Source: ZC4RG20 sp963702105 (lineage in GTDB: Bacteria; Pseudomonadota; Gammaproteobacteria; Steroidobacterales; Rariloculaceae). From it: 64,000 nt of DNA. Where the stretch lies: contig OY969712.1 of assembly GCA_963702105.1 (NCBI GenBank), forward strand, positions 1,984,001 to 2,048,000, in the 5' to 3' direction. The position numbers were made by a program, and so were the translations under genes. Position 1 is the stretch's first letter. Each line of letters opens with the position of its first letter. This document shows positions 39,319 through 48,919 of this stretch, piece after piece. The notes beneath the pieces were generated by a model. The model did not search any database and was not told the origin of the DNA. It saw nothing but the letters and a program-made list of their open reading frames with translations.

Positions 39319-42300
39319 TCGTTCCGGCTCCCAGCTGCGAAACGCCTGCTGCAGCGGGAAATACAGCCCTACCCTGGCCGGGCGCGCGTCCACGGCCGCC
39401 ATCGTGCGCGCGTACCGTTCGAGCTGCGCGCGATATCGCACGGCTTCCGAATCGAGAAAAGCCTCGAGCTCACCGCCTTCGTGCGCGCTCGTCTTGAAAT
39501 CGATGATCCACCGCAGGCCGTCGGCGACGAATGTCCGGTCGAGCTGCACGTGCTCGAGGCAGCGGTCGCCGCGCAGCGTGAGCCGCAGCTCCGAGGCCGC
39601 CTCCGAATGCCGGTCGAGAATCCAGCGCCCGCGCGGGTCGGCGAGCACGCCCGCGAGCGCGCGCTCGACGCGCCCGGCCGCCGGCTCGAGCTCCTCTCGA
39701 TCGAGCCCGAGCAACGCAAGCTCGCGCTCGAAGAGCGGCCGCGAAGCCGCGACGCGGGCTACGCTCCACGCTTCGAGCCCGGCCTCGGCAATGCGGTGCA
39801 GATAGGCGTGCACGATCGTGCCGACCTGAACCGCGGCCTGCCCCGCCCATTCGAACTCGGGGCGAAGCCCGGCGGCCGCGCCCGCGGCTCGGCGCGCGTG
39901 TACGAGCTCGGCCATCCGGCGCTCGAGCGCTTCGGCGTGCTCGAAGCCGTCCGCGAGACGCCGCAGGACGGGCTCGAAGGCCTCGGGCGCCGCGGCCTCG
40001 GGCGCCGCCGCATCGGGTACTGCAGCCTCGTGAGCCGCGGCCTTGTCCGCCCCCGCCTCGTCCGCCGCACCGACGGCCTGCCGCGCATCGGTTTCGCCCG
40101 CGCCTTCGCCGCCCGGCGCCGTCTCGAAGTGTACGGCGACGCGCGGCCACAGCGGGCTCAGCAGCGTGCGCTCGGGCGGCGCATCGCGATCTGCGGAAAC
40201 GCGGCAGACAAGGTGCAGGCGCTCGCGCGCCCGGGTCACCGCGACGTAAAGCAGCCGTGCCCGCTCGGCCCGATCGCGGCCGTTCTCGGCTCGCTCGACG
40301 AAGCGGCACAGTGCGTCGTCCTCGCCGGGCCGCGGCAGCGGCGCCATGATGAAATCCTCGCTGCCGTCGCGGGCGACGCGCTGCATGTAGCTCAGCGCCC
40401 GGCGCCGCTCGCGGCGCGGCTCGCGGCCGAGGCCGAGCAGCACGACTACGTCGAACTCGAGGCCCTTGGCGCGATGAATCGTCATGATCTCGACGCGCGC
40501 CTCGGCCGGGGCCTCCGCCTGCCCGCGCGGCTTCGTAAATGCCTCCGCGAGCGCGGCCGGGTCGTCAACGTCGCCGCGGCGCGCACGCTCTTCCAGGACC
40601 GCGAAGAACTGCTCCGCATAGACGGCCTCGGCCGCCGAAGCGAGGCAGCTCGGACCGTCGAGCGCACGCCACGTCTGCTCGATCCAAACCGAGAAGGGCT
40701 CGCGCGCGCGGCGCTCGAAGGCCTCCATCAGCACGGCACGAAGGTTCGCGACGCGCGCCCGCGCGCCGGCGTCGAGCCGTGCGAGGCGGTCGGAGTCGGC
40801 GAGGAGCTCGATCAGCGTCGATTCGCGGTCGTCGGCGCACAGCACCGCCAAATCCACCCAACGCAGTCCGCACCACGGCGCGCGCAGCAGAGCCAGCCAG
40901 GCGATGCGGTCGGCCGGGTGCAGCAGCGCGCGCGTGAGGCCGAGCAGATCCTGGACGACCGGGTGCTCGTCGAGCGGATCGATCTCGACCGCGTGCACGG
41001 CGAGTCCCTTGGCCTCGAGATGCGCGTGCAGGCCCGCGAGGTGCGTGCGGCTCTGCACGAGCACGCCGATGCTCGCAGCCGGCGCACGCGCCTGCTCGCG
41101 CTCGACGATCGCGATCGCAGCCGCGAGCTCCTCGTCGACGTCGTCGCTGTGCAGCGCGTGCACGACGATACCTGCGTCCGCGGTCGCCTCGCGGGCCGCG
41201 ACCGAGGGGCTGAAGCGGGCCGCTCCCGCGATAGGGTCGTCTTGGAGAGGAAACGCGCGGGCGAAGGTCTCGTTGTTCCAGGCCACGACCTCGGGCGCGC
41301 TGCGGAAATTGCGCTGTAGCGTCAGGGGCTCGCAGCGCACGGCGCCGACGCCGAAGGCTCGGACGCGCAGGAACAGCGACATATCCGCGTCGCGGAACCG
41401 ATAGATGGACTGCATCGGATCACCCACGAGGAACAACGTGCGCCCGTCATCGGGCTGCCAGCCGGCCGTCAGCAGCTCGAGGAGGCGCAGCTGGGAGTGC
41501 GACGTATCCTGAAACTCGTCGACGAGCACGTGGCGGATGCGCCGATCGAGCGCGAGCAGCAGGTCCGAGGGCCGGTCTACGCGGCCGAGCGCCTGCTGCG
41601 CGGCGAGCGCGAGCTCGACGAAATCCACGGCCTGCCGCGAAGCGAAGACGAGGCGCAGCTCGGCGGCCGCGTGCAGCAGCGCGTCGCGCAGCGCGGTGAG
41701 CGTGCGCCATTCCGTCTCCGAGTACCGGGGCGCCGGCAGCCGGCGCACGAACGCGAGCGCGTCGCGCGCCGCGGCGTCGGCCTCGAGGTCGCCGAGCAGC
41801 GCCTCGAGCCGGCCGCGCTCGGCGGCGTGCTTCGGGCCGAAGCCGAGCCTGCGGTCGAGGCGTCGGCGCCAGGCGTCTTCGCGCGTGAGCAAGACCTCCG
41901 CTATGCCTCGCCAGGCTTCGACCCGCGTGAACAGCACGTCCGCCGATTCGCTTCCCGCCAGCCAAGGCGAGAGCGTTTCTCTGCACCGGGCGTCGGCGGC
42001 GTGCTCGGCCGCGTGGCGCAGCAGCGGTACGAGCGTCGCGCGAACGCCTTGCGGCACCGCAGCGGCGGCCGCTTCGAGCTCCTCGCCGACGAGCCGCGCA
42101 AGCGCCTGCTCGAGCACAACGCGCAGCGCGCCTGGATCCTCGCCCGCAAAGTACGGCAGCCACTGCTCGCGGCGCGGCAGCAGCGCGGCCAGCATGCCTT
42201 CGAGCCGCGGGGCGTCGTTGTCGAGCGTACGCAGCAGCTCGCGCAGGCTCGCTGCCGGCCCGTCGTCCGCGTCGAGCTCGGCCACGGTTCGCTCCGCGGC

Positions 42301-42858
42301 TTCGCGATAAAGCGCTTCCGCGTCCTCGGCAACGCCAGCCCCCGCGACGCCCGAGGCGAGCACGGGCAGCCGCCGCGCGAGCCAGGCGTTCAGCGCGTCG
42401 AGCGTCTGGATGCGCATGCGCTCGGGCGAGCTCGTGAGGGACCAGCCGCGCTCGGCGTCGCGTGCGAGCACGGCGCGCGCGCGTTCACGCGTCACGGCCT
42501 CGTGCGGACGGATCGGCGCATGCCCGGCCGCGCCGGTCGCGGCCTCTGCGGCCGCGGCTTCGCCGGCCGCGGCTTCGCCGGCCTCGGCCTCGGCGGCCTC
42601 GGCTTCGGCGGCCTCGAGCGCCGCGGCGACACGGTGCCGCATTTCGGCGGCGGCCTTGCGAGTGAAGGTGATCGCGACGATCTGTTCGGGCTCGTCCACC
42701 GTCGCGAGCAGCGTGAGATAGCGCTGAATCAGCAGCCCCGTCTTGCCGGACCCCGCCGGCGCCTGCACGACGAAGGAGCGCCCCGGATCGAGCGCGACCT
42801 CGCGCGCCCGCTGATCGGCGCTCGCGCGCGCGTCCCGATCGGCGGCCGCGCTCACCAT
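39274..42858 (-). CDS. AddA/RecB-like helicase-nuclease
   Basis: 1194 residues from ATG 42858 (GTG 42855 is also possible, overlapping the upstream stop). UvrD-type motifs: VQAPAGSGKTGLLIQRYL, VAITFTRKAAAEM, VLVDEFQDTSHSQLRLLE, GDPMQSIYRFRDADMSLF and MTIHRAKGLEFDVVVLLG. The C-terminal nuclease has WIIDFKTS with surrounding D-x-x-K residues and a final SWEPERR. It works with the AddB-like partner to process double-strand breaks. A short tail KGSEPYFGDEKGL comes from the repeat at the 3' end and may be alien. Confidence 0.9.
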   Translation of the reverse strand: MVSAAADRDARASADQRAREVALDPGRSFVVQAPAGSGKTGLLIQRYLTLLATVDEPEQIVAITFTRKAAAEMRHRVAAALEAAEAEAAEAEAGEAAAGEAAAAEAATGAAGHAPIRPHEAVTRERARAVLARDAERGWSLTSSPERMRIQTLDALNAWLARRLPVLASGVAGAGVAEDAEALYREAAERTVAELDADDGPAASLRELLRTLDNDAPRLEGMLAALLPRREQWLPYFAGEDPGALRVVLEQALARLVGEELEAAAAAVPQGVRATLVPLLRHAAEHAADARCRETLSPWLAGSESADVLFTRVEAWRGIAEVLLTREDAWRRRLDRRLGFGPKHAAERGRLEALLGDLEADAAARDALAFVRRLPAPRYSETEWRTLTALRDALLHAAAELRLVFASRQAVDFVELALAAQQALGRVDRPSDLLLALDRRIRHVLVDEFQDTSHSQLRLLELLTAGWQPDDGRTLFLVGDPMQSIYRFRDADMSLFLRVRAFGVGAVRCEPLTLQRNFRSAPEVVAWNNETFARAFPLQDDPIAGAARFSPSVAAREATADAGIVVHALHSDDVDEELAAAIAIVEREQARAPAASIGVLVQSRTHLAGLHAHLEAKGLAVHAVEIDPLDEHPVVQDLLGLTRALLHPADRIAWLALLRAPWCGLRWVDLAVLCADDRESTLIELLADSDRLARLDAGARARVANLRAVLMEAFERRAREPFSVWIEQTWRALDGPSCLASAAEAVYAEQFFAVLEERARRGDVDDPAALAEAFTKPRGQAEAPAEARVEIMTIHRAKGLEFDVVVLLGLGREPRRERRRALSYMQRVARDGSEDFIMAPLPRPGEDDALCRFVERAENGRDRAERARLLYVAVTRARERLHLVCRVSADRDAPPERTLLSPLWPRVAVHFETAPGGEGAGETDARQAVGAADEAGADKAAAHEAAVPDAAAPEAAAPEAFEPVLRRLADGFEHAEALERRMAELVHARRAAGAAAGLRPEFEWAGQAAVQVGTIVHAYLHRIAEAGLEAWSVARVAASRPLFERELALLGLDREELEPAAGRVERALAGVLADPRGRWILDRHSEAASELRLTLRGDRCLEHVQLDRTFVADGLRWIIDFKTSAHEGGELEAFLDSEAVRYRAQLERYARTMAAVDARPARVGLYFPLQQAFRSWEPERRKGSEPYFGDEKGL

Positions 42859-45614
42859 GGCTCGAGCCACCCGCGATGCAGCGCGAGCTGCTCGACGACG
42901 CGCGTCAGCGGTGCGTACGCGCCGCGAGCAGCATCGAGCTCGGCCGCGAAGAGCCGCGTGTCGCCGGCCGCGAACTCCTCGACGAGCGTGCCGAGGCTCG
43001 CGCGCCAGGCCTCGATCTGCCCGGCCAACGTGCGCCCCTCGGGCACCGGCCGAGATCTTCCGGGGAAATCTTCGGGCCGCGTCCAAACGCCGCTGTAGCC
43101 GCCGGCGCCCACGCTGGCCGTCAATCGGGCGACGACGAGCGCCGCGAGCTCGCCGGCCGCGGCGACGGCGTAGACGGGCAACTGACAATCGTGCAGCCGC
43201 GGCGCGAACCAGTCCGCGATCCGCGTCGAGTTGCCCGTCTTGTAGTCGATGATTGCAAGGCTGCCGTCCGCGAGACGGTCGATGCGGTCCACGCGCGTCG
43301 CAATGCGCCAGTGGCCGATCTCGACGCTTTGGCGCCGTTCGACGGCCACGACCTCGAAGTCGGTGCGCGCGAGCTCGCGGTGCAGGAAGTCCGCCAGAAT
43401 CGCCGACGCCCTCTCCCGCTCGAGGTCGTAGAAGCCGCGCAGCGGCCGCCGCGCCGCGCCGAAAATTCGGTCCAGGGCCGCCTCGACGGCCGCCCCCTGC
43501 GCTGCGCGCAGCGCCGCGCTCGGCGCGGCCGCCAGCGCGGCGAGACTGTTGTATTGGCGATAGAAATGTTCGACGGCCGCGTGCAGGGCGATGCCTTTGA
43601 GCCGCGCGGGCAGCCCCCGCGTCAGAGGCTCGAGCGGGCTCGCGCCGAGGCGGAACTCGCAGAACGCGCGCAGCGGGCAGCGCGCCGCCGCATTCAGCGC
43701 GCGCGTGCCGCCCGGCAGTCGCCCGGGCGCGGCCGGCACGCGCGGCTCGGGAACGCTCTCGCGCCGGCGCGGTGCCGAGGCGGCTTGCGGCCGCCGCGCC
43801 GCCGATGTCGCGGGGGCCGCTGGTGCCGCCGGTGCCGCTGGTGCCGCCGGTGCCATGAATGGCGCCGGTGCCGCGGATGGAACCGGACGCGCAGTTTGCA
43901 GCACGGCAGGGTCGCACGCGGGGAGCCCACGCAGCAGCGGGCTCGGTTCGGCCGGGTTGTCGTGCTCGCGCGCGGGCCAGCTCAGCAGTACTTCCGGGAC
44001 GCGTCCGCCGAGGGCGGCGAGCAGCGCGCGTGAGCGCGCGAGGGCATCGCCCGGAGAGGACCAGGGCATCGCGTGCTCGACCTGGAGCCTACGCGGCAGC
44101 AGCGGGTTCAGGACGACGGGGCGCGGCAGGGTGGCGCTCGTGAGCCCCGCGACCCAAGCCGCGCAATAGCCCGGACCCAAGTCCTCGAGACGCTCGACGA
44201 CGTGAATGCCGGCCGCCGGAAGCGGACCGCCGCCGGCGTCGGCGGCCAGGATGCGTTCGAGCTCCGCGAGCGCGCGCGCGGCCGCGACTCGACCGACGAT
44301 CGGGGTCAGCAGCGCGAGCCCGTCGAGCGCGCGGGCAAAGGCCAGCCGCTCTTCCTCGGCGGCGGTGCCGGCGCCCCACTCGAGCGCTTCGAGGGAGCGT
44401 TGCCAGAGCCGTGCCCAGTGCGACGGGGCCCGCGCTGCGGCCGACGGCGTGTGGAGCTCGAGTGCGGCATCGAGCCGGGCGGCCAGGCGCGGCACGGCTG
44501 CACGGAGCCGGGCGCGCAGGCCTGCGCGCCGGTAAGCCTCTTCGAACGGCAGCTGGGCCAGAAGCTCGCGCCGCAGCGCCGCCTCGAGCCGTGCCGCGGC
44601 GGCCCGCTCGGCCGCGTCCGGCTGGCCGAACAGCGGGCTGCGCAGCCAACGGCTCAGCTCGACGAAGCGGCCTCCCGGCGACAACAGCTCGAGCGCGTTC
44701 AGTGCGGCGCCGACGAGCGGGCGCGCATCCGGGCCCGCCATGTCCGCCGTCAGGTGCAGTGCCGCAGGCGGCACGCCCGCAGCCGCGAATGCGCGGCGTA
44801 CCTGCGGGGCGCGGTCCGCGAGCTCCGGTATCACGACCACGATTCGCCCGGTGGGAGCTCGCTCGAGCCGATCTGAGGCCCACGCGGCGGCGGCCGCGAG
44901 CTCGCGGTCCTCGTCGGGCAACGAGACGCAGGCGGCGCGGCTTGGCGCGGCGGAGCCCGCAGCGCCCGAGAGGCCGTCGCCCCCCTCGCCGAGCCTGCCG
45001 ATGCGCCAGCCCCCGCGCGCGAGGTGCGCGAACAGCGCCTCGGTCGCCGGCGTCGGCTCGAACGGCGCCGCGAGCTCGAGGCGGCCCGGCCGCGGCGGCG
45101 GCGCCGCGAGCAGAGGCCCGACGAGGCCGGCCGCGTCGATCCAGCCGCCTTCGGCCAAGCGTTCGCGATAGGCCGCGGACCAGCGCAGGAAGGCCGCGAA
45201 GTCCTCGTCGGTGTCGCCGCCGCCGCGCCCCCCGCCGCCGGCCGGCGGCTCGCGGCGGCCGGCGGCGCCGCGGCTCTCCCCGCGCGGGCCGGGCTCGAGC
45301 CGCCAGGCGGCGAGGCGCGCATAGGCGTCTTCGGCCCAGCGCGCAAGGCCCGCGATGCCGAGCAGTCCCTGGCCCTCGGGAGAGCCTGCGACGACTTCGC
45401 GCCACAGGGCGGCGCTTTGTCCCGGCGTCAGCAGACTCGGCGCGCCGTCCCCACGGCCGAGGCCATAGAGACGCTCGGTGAAGGCGCGGAAGCTCAGCAG
45501 CGGCGCGCTGCGCCAGGCGGCGGTGCCGCGGCGCAGCGCGGGCTCGGCGAGATGCAGCTCCCACTGCCGGGCCGCGAGGCGGCCGTCGACGAGAATCGCG
45601 TCGGGCGCGGACAC
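42852..45614 (-). CDS. AddB-like DNA repair protein (TIGR03623 type)
   Basis: 920 residues from GTG 45614, eight bases after the aminotransferase stop. The N-terminal half has helicase-like segments without a Walker motif (WELHLAEPALRRG, SLLTPGQSAALWREV, RIVVVIPELADRAPQVRR), matching the inactive-helicase class found beside UvrD/AddA genes. The C-terminal nuclease has TRVDRIDRLADGSLAIIDYKTGN. Long alanine/proline tracts occur near residue 700. The overlap with the AddA-like gene indicates one complex. Confidence 0.85.
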   Translation of the reverse strand: MSAPDAILVDGRLAARQWELHLAEPALRRGTAAWRSAPLLSFRAFTERLYGLGRGDGAPSLLTPGQSAALWREVVAGSPEGQGLLGIAGLARWAEDAYARLAAWRLEPGPRGESRGAAGRREPPAGGGGRGGGDTDEDFAAFLRWSAAYRERLAEGGWIDAAGLVGPLLAAPPPRPGRLELAAPFEPTPATEALFAHLARGGWRIGRLGEGGDGLSGAAGSAAPSRAACVSLPDEDRELAAAAAWASDRLERAPTGRIVVVIPELADRAPQVRRAFAAAGVPPAALHLTADMAGPDARPLVGAALNALELLSPGGRFVELSRWLRSPLFGQPDAAERAAAARLEAALRRELLAQLPFEEAYRRAGLRARLRAAVPRLAARLDAALELHTPSAAARAPSHWARLWQRSLEALEWGAGTAAEEERLAFARALDGLALLTPIVGRVAAARALAELERILAADAGGGPLPAAGIHVVERLEDLGPGYCAAWVAGLTSATLPRPVVLNPLLPRRLQVEHAMPWSSPGDALARSRALLAALGGRVPEVLLSWPAREHDNPAEPSPLLRGLPACDPAVLQTARPVPSAAPAPFMAPAAPAAPAAPAAPATSAARRPQAASAPRRRESVPEPRVPAAPGRLPGGTRALNAAARCPLRAFCEFRLGASPLEPLTRGLPARLKGIALHAAVEHFYRQYNSLAALAAAPSAALRAAQGAAVEAALDRIFGAARRPLRGFYDLERERASAILADFLHRELARTDFEVVAVERRQSVEIGHWRIATRVDRIDRLADGSLAIIDYKTGNSTRIADWFAPRLHDCQLPVYAVAAAGELAALVVARLTASVGAGGYSGVWTRPEDFPGRSRPVPEGRTLAGQIEAWRASLGTLVEEFAAGDTRLFAAELDAARGAYAPLTRVVEQLALHRGWLEPW

Positions 45615-45622
45615 GCCCGCCG

Positions 45623-46876
45623 TCAGGCCGTCGATTCCAGTTTCGGCGGACGGCTTGCGATCAGCGTCAGCAGCTCGTCGATGCGCCGAAACACCTCCGC
45701 GAGCCGCTCCTCGTCGGGAAGGTTCGTGATGCGGAAGTGATCGCGGTACGGCGTGTTGAAGCTCGAGCCCGGTGCGACGAGCACGTGCTGCTGCTCGAGC
45801 AGCTCCATGGCGAAGGCCTCGTCGTCGAATCCCGGCAGCTGGCGCTTGTCCACGTGAATGAACGCGTACATCGACCCGCGCGGGGCGACGAGGCTCAGGT
45901 ACGGACTGCGCTCGACACCGTCGATGATCGCGCGGCGCGATTCGTAGAGCCGGCCGCCCGGGGAGCAAAGCTTGCGTATGCTCTGAAACCCGCCGAGCGC
46001 CGTCTGCACGGCCCATTGTCCAGGCACGTTGCTGCAGAGCCTGAGCGCCGCGAGCAGATCGAGCCCGGCCAGATAGCGCTCGGCCCGCTCGAGTGTGCCG
46101 CTGAACGCAACCCAGCCGACACGGTAGCCGCAGGCACGGTAGACCTTGGAGAGCCCGCTGAACGTCGCGCAGAGGGTCTCGCGCGCGAGGGTGGCCATCG
46201 GCACGAACTCAGCATCGTCGTAGACCATCTGGTCGTAGATCTCGTCGCTGAGCACGACGATGCCGTGCCGCTCGGCGAACCGCGCAATGGCGGTCAGTGT
46301 CTCGCGGCTGTACACGGCGCCGGTCGGGTTGTTCGGATTGATGACGACGATGGCCTTGGTGCGCGGCGAGGCGAGCTTCTCGAGCGCTTCAACGTCGGGG
46401 TTGAAGGCGTTTTCCTCGGGACACGGGTAATACACCGCGCGGCCGCCGTTCAGCACCGTCGCGGCGGTCCACAGCGGATAGTCCGGGCTCGGGATCAGCA
46501 CCTCGTCGCCCGTGTCGAGGAGCGCCCGGAGCGTAAGGTCGATGAGCTCGCTGACTCCGTTGCCCATGAAGACGTGCTCGGTCTTCGTGTCGAACACGCC
46601 GCGCTCCTGCTGCTGCATGACTACGGCTTCGCGAGCCGGAAAGATGCCCTTCTGGTTGCAGTAAGGTTCCGCGGCGCCGAGGTTCTCGATCATCGCGAGA
46701 CGCATGGTCTCGGGCGTCCTGAAGCCGAAGAGCCCCGGATTGCCGATGTTGAGGGAAATGATCTCGTAGCCCTGCCGCTCGAGCTCCTGGGCGCGCCGGG
46801 CCAGCTTGCCGCGAATCTCGTAGCGGACGTCCTTGAGCTGAGTGCTGGCCTCGATGCTGCGGGTCTGGCGTGACAC
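45623..46876 (-). CDS. alaA: Alanine aminotransferase AlaA-type
   Basis: 417 residues; GTG 46876 is preceded by GAGGAA seven bases upstream. It aligns strongly in memory with E. coli AlaA: NIGNPGLFGFRTPE, GNGVSELIDLTLRALL, PDYPLWTAATV, INPNNPTGAVYSRETL, DEIYDQMVYDDAEF, and PLP lysine in FSGLSKVYRACGYRVGW. Also LRLCSNVPGQWAVQTALGG and a terminal DHFRITNLPDEE. It transaminates pyruvate with glutamate. The 19-bp tandem repeats lie in its upstream region. Confidence 0.92.
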   Translation of the reverse strand: MSRQTRSIEASTQLKDVRYEIRGKLARRAQELERQGYEIISLNIGNPGLFGFRTPETMRLAMIENLGAAEPYCNQKGIFPAREAVVMQQQERGVFDTKTEHVFMGNGVSELIDLTLRALLDTGDEVLIPSPDYPLWTAATVLNGGRAVYYPCPEENAFNPDVEALEKLASPRTKAIVVINPNNPTGAVYSRETLTAIARFAERHGIVVLSDEIYDQMVYDDAEFVPMATLARETLCATFSGLSKVYRACGYRVGWVAFSGTLERAERYLAGLDLLAALRLCSNVPGQWAVQTALGGFQSIRKLCSPGGRLYESRRAIIDGVERSPYLSLVAPRGSMYAFIHVDKRQLPGFDDEAFAMELLEQQHVLVAPGSSFNTPYRDHFRITNLPDEERLAEVFRRIDELLTLIASRPPKLESTA

Positions 46877-46941
46877 GGCGGGTTCCTCGACAAAAAGAGC
46901 GCTATTCTGCCTCGAACGCCCCCCGCGCTGGAAGGACGCAC

Positions 46942-47036
46942 ATTCCACGGAACGCGCGGGTTCCACGGGACCGAGCGGGTTCCACGGGACCGAGCGGGCT
47001 CCACCGGAACATGGGGGTTCCATGGGAATTCACGGG
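46942..47036. repeat. Five 19-bp tandem repeats upstream of alaA
   Basis: Units run 46942-46960, 46961-46979, 46980-46998, 46999-47017 and 47018-47036. The consensus is TTCCACGGGACCGAGCGGG; units two and three are identical, and units four and five diverge while keeping TTCC-A-x-GGGA or CTCCA-x-CGGAA. The period of 19 is close to two helical turns, so the TTCC/GGAA half-sites fall on the same face of DNA. They lie between the alaA start and the sulfurtransferase end. They could be regulator sites or a simple VNTR. Confidence 0.85.
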
Positions 47037-47125
47037 CTCGGCGGGAAGGACGCCGAGTACGGGGACCGGCTGCATGCAGCGGCGCCGCGGTTCGGCCGCC
47101 GCCGCGCGCCGGTCCGAGCGGTGCC

Positions 47126-47983
47126 TCAGCCGCCCGTTGCCACGGGCCGGGCGGGATCGCGGATCCATTCGCTCCAGGAGCCCGCATAGAGCCGGCCCGG
47201 CTCGAGCCCGGCCGCCTCCATGGCCCATAACAGATGACAGGCCGTGACGCCGGAGCCGCACATGGCCACGATTGCGGCCGGATCGTGGTCCCCGAGCGCG
47301 CCGGCGAGCCGTGCCCGCAGCTCGGGCTCAGGCAGCAGCCGGCCGTCCGCGCCGACGTTGCCCATGAAGGGCACGTTGACGGCGCCTGGGATATGGCCCG
47401 CGACCGGATCGAGCGTCTCGTTCTCGCCGCGGAAGCGGTCCGCGGCGCGGGCGTCCACGAGCAGGCCGTCGGCGCGCAGGAAGGCGGCCACGTCCTCGGG
47501 CGTCGCGGCCAGCCGTTCGGGCCGCGGTCTCGCGACGAAACGCGCCGGGCGCGGCTCCGGGATCGCCTGCTCGACGCGGAGCCCGAGCCGGCGCCAGCGG
47601 GCGAACCCGCCGTTCAGCACGGCGGCGCGCGCGTGGCCGAGCCAGCCCAGCATCCACCATAGCCGGGACGCGAGGCCGCCCGGGCCGCCGTCGTAGGCGA
47701 CGACGTAGCTCTCGTTCGAGACGCCCCAGGCGCCGAGACGGGCCGCGAGCGCGTCGGGCGCGGGCAGTGGATGGCGGCCTTCGTTCGGCGCCGGGGGTCG
47801 CGAGAGATCCTCGTCGAGGTTCGCGTAGCGGGCGCCGGGAATGTGGGCGGTGTTATACGCCGCAAAGCCGGCATCGGGATCACTGAGGTCGAAACGGCAG
47901 TCGACGACGATCGTGCCGCGATCGTCGAGCCGCTCGGCCAGGGCTTCCGCCTCGATGACGACGGGGAACTGCGAGTCGGACAT
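47126..47983 (-). CDS. sseA: 3-mercaptopyruvate/thiosulfate sulfurtransferase
   Basis: 285 residues, two rhodanese domains. N-terminal IVVDCRFDLSDPDAGFAAYN and HIPGARYANLDEDLS; C-terminal VDARAADRFRGENETLDPVAGHIPGAVNVPF, and the active loop CGSGVTA that favours mercaptopyruvate over thiosulfate. The N-terminal domain lacks the catalytic cysteine, as usual. It makes or transfers sulfane sulfur. Confidence 0.88.
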   Translation of the reverse strand: MSDSQFPVVIEAEALAERLDDRGTIVVDCRFDLSDPDAGFAAYNTAHIPGARYANLDEDLSRPPAPNEGRHPLPAPDALAARLGAWGVSNESYVVAYDGGPGGLASRLWWMLGWLGHARAAVLNGGFARWRRLGLRVEQAIPEPRPARFVARPRPERLAATPEDVAAFLRADGLLVDARAADRFRGENETLDPVAGHIPGAVNVPFMGNVGADGRLLPEPELRARLAGALGDHDPAAIVAMCGSGVTACHLLWAMEAAGLEPGRLYAGSWSEWIRDPARPVATGG

Positions 47984-48169
47984 GCGCGCCTGCTCCGCTT
48001 GCGGGGTCTGCCGATCATTGTACCCGGGGTTCGCCCCCCGTACCGCAAGCGCCGTTCGCGGCCGTACCGCAGCCGCCGTTCGGGGCCTTACGGCAACCGC
48101 CACCCGCGGCGCCGCGCGCAGCCGTTAGAATCGGAGATCGGTATCCGCTGGGAGATGACGGAGCACGGC

Positions 48170-48919
48170 ATGCGAAAGGTCCTGGTTCCTCTCAAGCGCG
48201 TCGTCGACTACAACGTGCGCGTGCGCGTCGCGGCCGACGGCTCGGGCGTCGCGACGGAAGGCGTGAAGCAGAGCATCAATCCATTCGACGAGATCGCGCT
48301 CGAAGAGGCGCTGCAGATCCGCGAGCGCGGCGAGGCCGATGAGGTCGTGGCCTGCTCGATCGGTACGGCCGACTGGCAGCAGCAGCTGCGGACCGCGCTC
48401 GCCATGGGCGCGGACCGCGCCGTGCTCGTCGAATCGGGCCGTTCGCTCGAGCCGCTCGGCGTCGCCAAAGTGCTGCACGCGGTCGTCGAGCGCGAGCAAC
48501 CGTTTCTCGTGCTGCTCGGCAAGCAGGCCATCGACGGTGACCACAATCAGACGGGCCAGATGCTCGCGGCGCTCTGGCACAGGCCGCAGGCGACGTTCGC
48601 CTCGAAGCTCGAGCTCGCCGGCGAGACCGCGCGCGTCGCGCGCGAGGTCGACGCGGGGCTCGAGACGATCGAGATCGAGCTGCCTGCGGTCGTGACGACC
48701 GATTTGCGCCTGAACCAGCCGCGCTACGTCAAGCTTCCCGAGATCCTAAAGGCCAAGCGCAAGCCGCTCGAGACGCTGCCGCTCGATTCGCTCGGCCTCG
48801 CGCTCGAGGATCAATTTCGAAACGTGCACTTCGAGGAGCCGCCCGCGCGCGCCAAGGGTGTGCGCGTCGGCAGCGCGGCGGAGCTCGTTGCGGCGCTCAA
48901 GCAGCGGGGGGCGCTGTGA
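48170..48919 (+). CDS. etfB: Electron-transfer flavoprotein beta subunit
   Basis: 249 residues. ATG 48170 with GGAG upstream; ATG 48155 would add five residues. VLVPLKRVVDYNVRVRV, INPFDEIALEEALQIRE, LLGKQAIDGDHNQTGQMLA and LRLNQPRYVKLPEILKAKRK are the EtfB signature. It binds AMP and shuttles electrons from acyl-CoA dehydrogenases to the ubiquinone pool with EtfA. The GTGA overlap with etfA fixes the operon. Confidence 0.95.
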   Translation: MRKVLVPLKRVVDYNVRVRVAADGSGVATEGVKQSINPFDEIALEEALQIRERGEADEVVACSIGTADWQQQLRTALAMGADRAVLVESGRSLEPLGVAKVLHAVVEREQPFLVLLGKQAIDGDHNQTGQMLAALWHRPQATFASKLELAGETARVAREVDAGLETIEIELPAVVTTDLRLNQPRYVKLPEILKAKRKPLETLPLDSLGLALEDQFRNVHFEEPPARAKGVRVGSAAELVAALKQRGAL

